Source: Saccharothrix algeriensis
GTDB lineage: Bacteria; Actinomycetota; Actinomycetes; Mycobacteriales; Pseudonocardiaceae
Length of the DNA stretch: 64,000 bases
Reading direction: 5' to 3'
NCBI RefSeq assembly: GCF_016907655.1
Contig: NZ_JAFBCL010000001.1
Span: 6,172,001 to 6,236,000 of the forward strand
This document shows, piece by piece, positions 59,700 through 64,000 of the stretch. The stretch's first letter is position 1. Every line of letters begins with the position of its first letter. A program made the position numbers and the translations under genes. A model generated the notes under the pieces. That model worked only from the letters and a program-made list of their open reading frames with translations. It ran no database searches and had not been told where the DNA came from.

Positions 59700-61296
59700 T
59701 CGTGCCGACGTCCTGGGCGACGATGCGGTCCAGGCAGCGCTCGGCGAGGGCGGTGATGGTCCAGGAGGGGTTGCAGCAGGCGGTGGAGCCGGGGATGAGG
59801 GAGCCGTCGGTGACGTAGAGGCCGGGGTTGTCGTGGACCCGGCCGTGGGGGTCGCAGACCGGGCCGATCACCGCGCCGCCCAGCGGGTGGAAGGTGTTGG
59901 GGTCCACCGGCTGGACCGGGGCGAACACCCCGCCGCTGGTCAGCGCCATCCGCGTGACCAGGGCGTCGATGGCGACCTCCGGCTCCACGTCGGAGGTCGG
60001 CGGCCACACCAGCTGCGCGGAGTCGGTGAGCGGGTCGTAGTGGAACGCGCCGTGCCCGTTCGGGATCGCCATGCCCGCCACGTACATCGAGAACGTCTCG
60101 ACGTCGAACGGCGCGGGCGGGTGGAACAGGGTCGCGGGGCCGGTGGGCGCGTCCCAGTCCAGCGCCGCGATGGCGGTCGGGCCGCCTTGGTGCGGCAGGG
60201 TGAACTCCAGCGGTTCGGTGCGCAGGAAGACCCGGTCGCCGTTGGTGCCCCAGTACCGGCCGACGTCGGGCGGCAGGCTCGGCATCGTCCCGGAGCCCTT
60301 GGCGCGCACCAGCAGCTTGGAGGTGTTGGCCGACCCGGCGTTGAGCAACACGGTGTCGGTGTGCACCACGACGTTCTCCTGCACCACGCCGTCGGTGTCG
60401 ATGCGGTGGCAGCGCAGCACGTACCGGGTCGTGCTGCCCGGCGCCAGCTCCTTGACCACGTGCAGCGGGGCGATGGTGACCAGGCCGGTGGCCACCGCCT
60501 CGGCCAGGTAGGTCTTGTCCACCGAGTACCGGGCGCCGTTGTTGACCCCGTACAGGTACTCGCCGTGCGAGGACCAGGGCGGCAGGTCGCCGCGCAGCTC
60601 GGCGCGGATCACGTCCCAGTTCATCGGCTGCAGCACGCGCACCCCGTCGGTGCCGGCCCGCTCGGCGTCGGCCAGGAACTTCCTGGAGGAGGTGTAGCGG
60701 ACGTGGTTGAGGATGTCGTCGGGAGTCGGCGACATGTGCAGCATCGCGGCGACCCTGGGGTAGTAGACGGCGGCCATCTCGCCGTAGTCCACCGATGAGG
60801 GCATCACCCTGGTGAACAGCTCCTCCGAGGGCTGCAACGAGATCCCCTCGTAGTGCAGGGAACCGCCGCCGACGCCCGCGCCGCACAGGACGCTCATCCC
60901 CAGCCCGCGCACGCGCTCGACCAGACCGGTGTAGGGCTTGAACACGGCGGGCGGCGACGAGGGCACCACCGGCGTCGACTCCAGCCAGCTCACCCGCCGG
61001 TCGGGGTGGTAGAAGCGCGGGAAGGTGTTGTCGTTGGGCACGCTGGTCCACCAGCGGCCCCGTTCCACGACGAGGGTGCGCACGCCGGCGCGGGCCAGCC
61101 GCAGGGCCGCGACGCCGCCGCCGAACCCGCTGCCCACCACGACGGCCCGGTAGTGCTCGTCGCGCGTCGGCGCGGGCGCGGGGAAGCCGACGGAGGGCTG
61201 GGCGGCCTCCGCGGCCTCGCCCAGCCCGATGGTCGCTGCGGTGGCGCCGACGCCGGCCAGGAAGCCGCGCCGGGAGATGCGTTGTCCGGTGGTCAT
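59692..61296 (-). CDS. Secreted cholesterol oxidase (GMC oxidoreductase)
   Basis: 534 residues, ATG behind AAAGGA. Tat signal with RISRRGFLAGVG. The FAD-binding motif is AVVVGSGFGGGVAALRLARA (51-70), followed by GVGGGSLHYEGISLQP. The C-terminal GMC block FHPLGGAVIGPVCDPHG, then YVTDGSLIPGSTACCNPSWT, is diagnostic for the cholesterol oxidase branch with non-covalent FAD. It oxidises the 3-beta-hydroxyl of sterols to 3-keto with isomerisation and releases H2O2. Export folded with FAD via Tat is expected. It diverges from the PfaD gene and converges on the lipase. Confidence 0.93.
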   Translation of the reverse strand: MTTGQRISRRGFLAGVGATAATIGLGEAAEAAQPSVGFPAPAPTRDEHYRAVVVGSGFGGGVAALRLARAGVRTLVVERGRWWTSVPNDNTFPRFYHPDRRVSWLESTPVVPSSPPAVFKPYTGLVERVRGLGMSVLCGAGVGGGSLHYEGISLQPSEELFTRVMPSSVDYGEMAAVYYPRVAAMLHMSPTPDDILNHVRYTSSRKFLADAERAGTDGVRVLQPMNWDVIRAELRGDLPPWSSHGEYLYGVNNGARYSVDKTYLAEAVATGLVTIAPLHVVKELAPGSTTRYVLRCHRIDTDGVVQENVVVHTDTVLLNAGSANTSKLLVRAKGSGTMPSLPPDVGRYWGTNGDRVFLRTEPLEFTLPHQGGPTAIAALDWDAPTGPATLFHPPAPFDVETFSMYVAGMAIPNGHGAFHYDPLTDSAQLVWPPTSDVEPEVAIDALVTRMALTSGGVFAPVQPVDPNTFHPLGGAVIGPVCDPHGRVHDNPGLYVTDGSLIPGSTACCNPSWTITALAERCLDRIVAQDVGTII

Positions 61297-61592
61297 CTTC
61301 CGGTCCTTTCCGTGTCCCGGGGAGGGGGTCCCCTGACGATCTGCGCTGCCGGGGCGGGTGGCAATGAAGCGGGAGACTCCGGCCGGAAAGCCCGGACCAT
61401 CCGGCCGCCGCGCCGCCCGCGGCCGGTGTTCGGGCTGGTCGCCGGGGTGCGCCCGAGGGGGCGCGCCCCGGCGTCACGCTTCCGGGCCGGCACCTGCAGG
61501 CGACTTATGCGCCCGGCCCGGCCCCCGCAGACTTCGGACCAGCGACACCGCTGCGGGGTGACACCCGATCACGGAGAGGACGGTGACGGCTG

Positions 61593-63275
61593 ATGGCAGC
61601 CAGCCCCGATGTCCGGCCGCAGGCGCACGGGCGCGAGGACGGCGCGCACTCCCGGAGGGGCTCGGCTGGGCCGGCGGTGTCCGACGCGCCGGCGCCCGAC
61701 CGGCCGCGGCACGACGAGCGGGCGCTGGGCGGGCCGGCGTTCGACGAGGCGGGGATCGTGGCGGCCACCCGGCGGTTCCGGGAGCGGGCGCACCTCGTGG
61801 TCGCCGACGGGCGGGTCGGCGTGGCCTTCGACGGCGACACCGGGCTGCCGCCGGGCGGCCACGTGGGCACGCTGCCCCCGCTGTACCCGGAGTGGCTGGG
61901 CGACCGCTCGTTCTGCCAGGTGCACGGCGTGCGCTTCCCCTACGTGGTCGGGGAGATGGCCAACGGCATCGCCACCACCGGCATGGTCGCCGCGGCGGCC
62001 CGCGCGGGCCTGCTGGGCTTCTTCGGCGCAGCGGGCCTGCCCGTCGCCGCCGTCGACCGGGCGCTGGACGAGCTGACCGCGACACCGGGCGAGCACGCGC
62101 CGTGGGGCGTGAACCTCATCCGCTCGCCCAACGAGCCGGCGGTCGAGGACCGGGTCGCGGACCTGTTGCTGCGCCGGGGGGTCCGCCGCGTGTCGGTGTC
62201 GGCGTTCACCGAGCCGACCGCCGCCGTGGTGCGGTGCGCGGCGACCGGCCTGCGGCGCGGGCCGCACGGCGTGCACCGCCGCGTGCGGCTGTTCCCCAAG
62301 GTCTCCCACCCGGTCGTCGCCGAGCGGTTCCTGTCACCCGCCCCCGCCGCGCTGCTGCGGGCGCTGGTGGACGCCGGGCAGCTGACGCGCGAGGAGGCCG
62401 AGCTGGCGGCCCGCGTGCCGCTGGCCGAGGACATCACCGTCGAGGGCGACAGCGGCGGCCACACCGACAACCGGCCCCTGGTCGCGCTGCTGCCCGCCAT
62501 CACGGCGCTGCGCGACGAGGTGGTGCGCCGCTACGGCTACCGGGAGCCGGTCCGGATCGGCGCCGCGGGCGGCCTGGGCACGCCGGTCGGCGTCGCGGCG
62601 GCCTTCGCGCTCGGCGCGGCCTACGTGCTGACCGGGTCGGTCAACCAGGCCGCGGTGGAGTCCGGGCTCTCCGCCGACGCCAAGGACATGCTCGCCGCCG
62701 CGGACCTCGCCGACGTGGTGATGGCCCCGGCCGCCGACCTGTTCGAGTACGGCGGCAAGGTGCAGGTCCTGCGCCGCGGCACCATGTACGCGACCAGGGC
62801 CGCCAAGCTCTACGAGCTCTACGTGGGCCACCCGTCGCTGGAGGAGATCCCGGACCGGGTGCGGCACAAGCTCGAACGCGAGGTGCTGCACGCCTCGGTC
62901 GAGGAGGTCTGGGAGCAGACCACCCGGTACTGGCAGGCGACCGACCCCGGCGAGCTGCTGCGCGCGCAGGCCGAGCCGAAGCACCGGATGGCGCTGCTGT
63001 TCCGCTGGTACCTGGGCAAGGCCAGCCACTGGGCGATCGACGGCGAGCGCGCCCGCCGCGCCGACTACCAGGTGTGGTGCGGCCCGGCGATGGGCGCGTT
63101 CAACCGGTGGGCCGCCGGCAGCCACCTCGCCCCGGTCGCCAACCGCTCGGTGGGGGAGATCGGGCTGAACCTGCTGGAGGGCGCCGCGGTCGCCACCAGG
63201 GCGCAGCAGCTGCGCAGCCACGGCCTCCCCGTGCCCGCGCGGGCGTTCTCGTCCCCGCCGCGCCGACTGGCCTGA
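61593..63275 (+). CDS. PfaD-family enoyl reductase for PUFA/polyketide synthase
   Basis: 560 residues from the ATG at 61593. Family core: FCQVHGVRFPYVVGEMANGI, GLLGFFGAAGLP, PWGVNLIRSPNEPAVEDRVA, then VEGDSGGHTDNRP, IGAAGGLGTPVGVAAAFALG and DMLAAADLADVVMAPAADLF. This is the FMN-dependent TIM-barrel trans-enoyl reductase (PfaD/OleD-like) used in trans by PUFA synthases and trans-AT or polyene-type PKSs. The N-terminal 50 residues are disordered. It is followed 32 bp later by a ketosynthase gene, so it probably leads the synthase operon. Confidence 0.94.
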   Translation: MAASPDVRPQAHGREDGAHSRRGSAGPAVSDAPAPDRPRHDERALGGPAFDEAGIVAATRRFRERAHLVVADGRVGVAFDGDTGLPPGGHVGTLPPLYPEWLGDRSFCQVHGVRFPYVVGEMANGIATTGMVAAAARAGLLGFFGAAGLPVAAVDRALDELTATPGEHAPWGVNLIRSPNEPAVEDRVADLLLRRGVRRVSVSAFTEPTAAVVRCAATGLRRGPHGVHRRVRLFPKVSHPVVAERFLSPAPAALLRALVDAGQLTREEAELAARVPLAEDITVEGDSGGHTDNRPLVALLPAITALRDEVVRRYGYREPVRIGAAGGLGTPVGVAAAFALGAAYVLTGSVNQAAVESGLSADAKDMLAAADLADVVMAPAADLFEYGGKVQVLRRGTMYATRAAKLYELYVGHPSLEEIPDRVRHKLEREVLHASVEEVWEQTTRYWQATDPGELLRAQAEPKHRMALLFRWYLGKASHWAIDGERARRADYQVWCGPAMGAFNRWAAGSHLAPVANRSVGEIGLNLLEGAAVATRAQQLRSHGLPVPARAFSSPPRRLA

Positions 63276-63307
63276 CAACGAGCACGCGAGCCTTCGAGGT
63301 GGAGACG

Positions 63308-64000
63308 ATGAGCGAGCCTTCCTACCCGCGCCAGGTCCCCGTCGCGGTCGTCGGCGTCGGCGCGCTGCTGCCGGGGTGCGAGGACGTCGAGGACTTCTGG
63401 CGGGCCGTGCTGACCGGTCGGGACCTGATCGGCGACGTGCCGGCGACGCACTGGCTGCTGGAGGACTACTACGACCCCGACCCGGCCGCGGTGGACAAGA
63501 CCTACGGCCGCCGGGGCGCCTTCCTGCGCCCGACGGAGTTCGACACCCTGGCGTTCGGGATACCGCCCAAGGCGCTGCCGGCGACCGACTCCACCCAGCT
63601 GCTGTCGCTGGTGGTCGTGGAACGGCTGCTCGCCGACGCCTTCGACGGCCGCCCGCCGCCCGACCGCGAGCGCGTCGGCGTCGTGCTGGGCACCGCGGCG
63701 GTGGAACTGCTCTACACCATGGCCGCGCGGCTGCAGCGCCCCGTGTGGCTCAAGGCCCTGCGCGAGAGCGGCATCGCCGAACCGCAGGCGCAGCGGATCT
63801 GCGACCGGATCGCCGACCACTACCCCGAGTGGCAGGAGGAGAGCTTCCCGGGACTGCTGGGCAACGTCGTCGCGGGCCGCGTCGCCAACCGGTTCGACTT
63901 CCACGGGGCCAACTTCATCACCGACGCGGCCTGCGCCAGCTCGCTGGCCGCGATCTCGACGGCGGTCGACCAGCTGGCGCTGGGCCAGGCCGACGTCGTG
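63308..64000 (+). CDS. PUFA/iterative polyketide synthase, ketosynthase N-terminus (cut by window end)
   Basis: 231 residues visible from the ATG at 63308 (GGTGGAGACG upstream), still open at the window edge. The KS condensing domain begins at once: VPVAVVGVGALLPGCEDVED, then ATHWLLEDYYDPDP and VGVVLGTAAVEL. The active-site loop is ITDAACASSLAAI with Cys209. The sequence type (DSTQLLSL, LGNVVAGRVANRF) is that of PfaA-like PUFA synthases and related iterative PKSs, agreeing with the PfaD gene before it. Other domains and product lie outside the window. Confidence 0.92.
   Translation, partial: MSEPSYPRQVPVAVVGVGALLPGCEDVEDFWRAVLTGRDLIGDVPATHWLLEDYYDPDPAAVDKTYGRRGAFLRPTEFDTLAFGIPPKALPATDSTQLLSLVVVERLLADAFDGRPPPDRERVGVVLGTAAVELLYTMAARLQRPVWLKALRESGIAEPQAQRICDRIADHYPEWQEESFPGLLGNVVAGRVANRFDFHGANFITDAACASSLAAISTAVDQLALGQADVV

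Overview
The window is about 75% GC, dense with genes, and uses GTG/ATG starts behind GGAGG-type ribosome sites. It carries hallmark actinobacterial families: a SARP regulator, an ECF41 sigma factor, Holin-X/DUF3618 proteins, polyprenol-phosphomannose-dependent GT-C enzymes, a Tat-exported cholesterol oxidase and a DasR-type chitinase promoter. I infer a chromosomal segment of a filamentous actinomycete, most likely Pseudonocardiales (Saccharothrix/Actinosynnema-like). That placement is inferred from gene content and was not computed. I saw no tRNA, rRNA, CRISPR array or insertion sequence.

Layout. 0-6 kb: a membrane-anchored unknown, a GH18 chitinase behind two DasR-like boxes, a secreted sphingomyelinase C, a multiply frameshifted heme oxygenase pseudogene facing a frameshifted membrane gene, and an acetyltransferase. 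6-12 kb: small secreted proteins, a 39-residue acidic peptide followed by a stand-alone YcaO enzyme (candidate RiPP pair), an ECF41 sigma factor divergent from an AhpD-like protein that has lost its cysteine pair, and an alpha/beta hydrolase. 12-21 kb: a serine hydrolase, a protein with an injection-system (eCIS) type N-terminal motif, and a candidate RiPP locus made of a 27-residue Gly/Cys peptide, a radical SAM-SPASM maturase and an MFS exporter, with a large SARP-NB-ARC-TPR regulator divergent from it. 21-24 kb: an envelope/stress operon (helical membrane protein, Holin-X, DUF3618) behind a SigB-like promoter. 24-33 kb: a complete respiratory nitrate reductase operon narK-G-H-J-I plus a cupin, with stop/start overlaps from narG onward, then a HesB-like protein without cysteines.

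33-45 kb: universal stress protein, CPBP protease, P450, a DUF2938 protein with a rhodanese-ArsR regulator, an O-methyltransferase, an OafA/SGNH acyltransferase, a HAF-repeat protein, a nitrilase-family hydrolase and an arylamine N-acetyltransferase. 45-54 kb: an acetyltransferase, a drug-type MFS pump with a divergent TetR regulator, an RsbQ-RsbP-STAS energy-stress module joined by ATGA overlaps, and an amidohydrolase with a TetR regulator. 54-64 kb: three membrane mannosyltransferases (MptB-like plus two tandem GT87 paralogues), a secreted lipase converging on a secreted cholesterol oxidase, and the start of a PUFA/polyketide synthase cluster (PfaD and a ketosynthase cut by the window end).

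The best candidates for undescribed biology are the two small-peptide/maturase pairs at 7.1-8.5 kb and 14.4-17.2 kb. They share one architecture: a tiny peptide gene, a GC hairpin, then a peptide-modifying enzyme. The eCIS-type protein lies next to the second pair.
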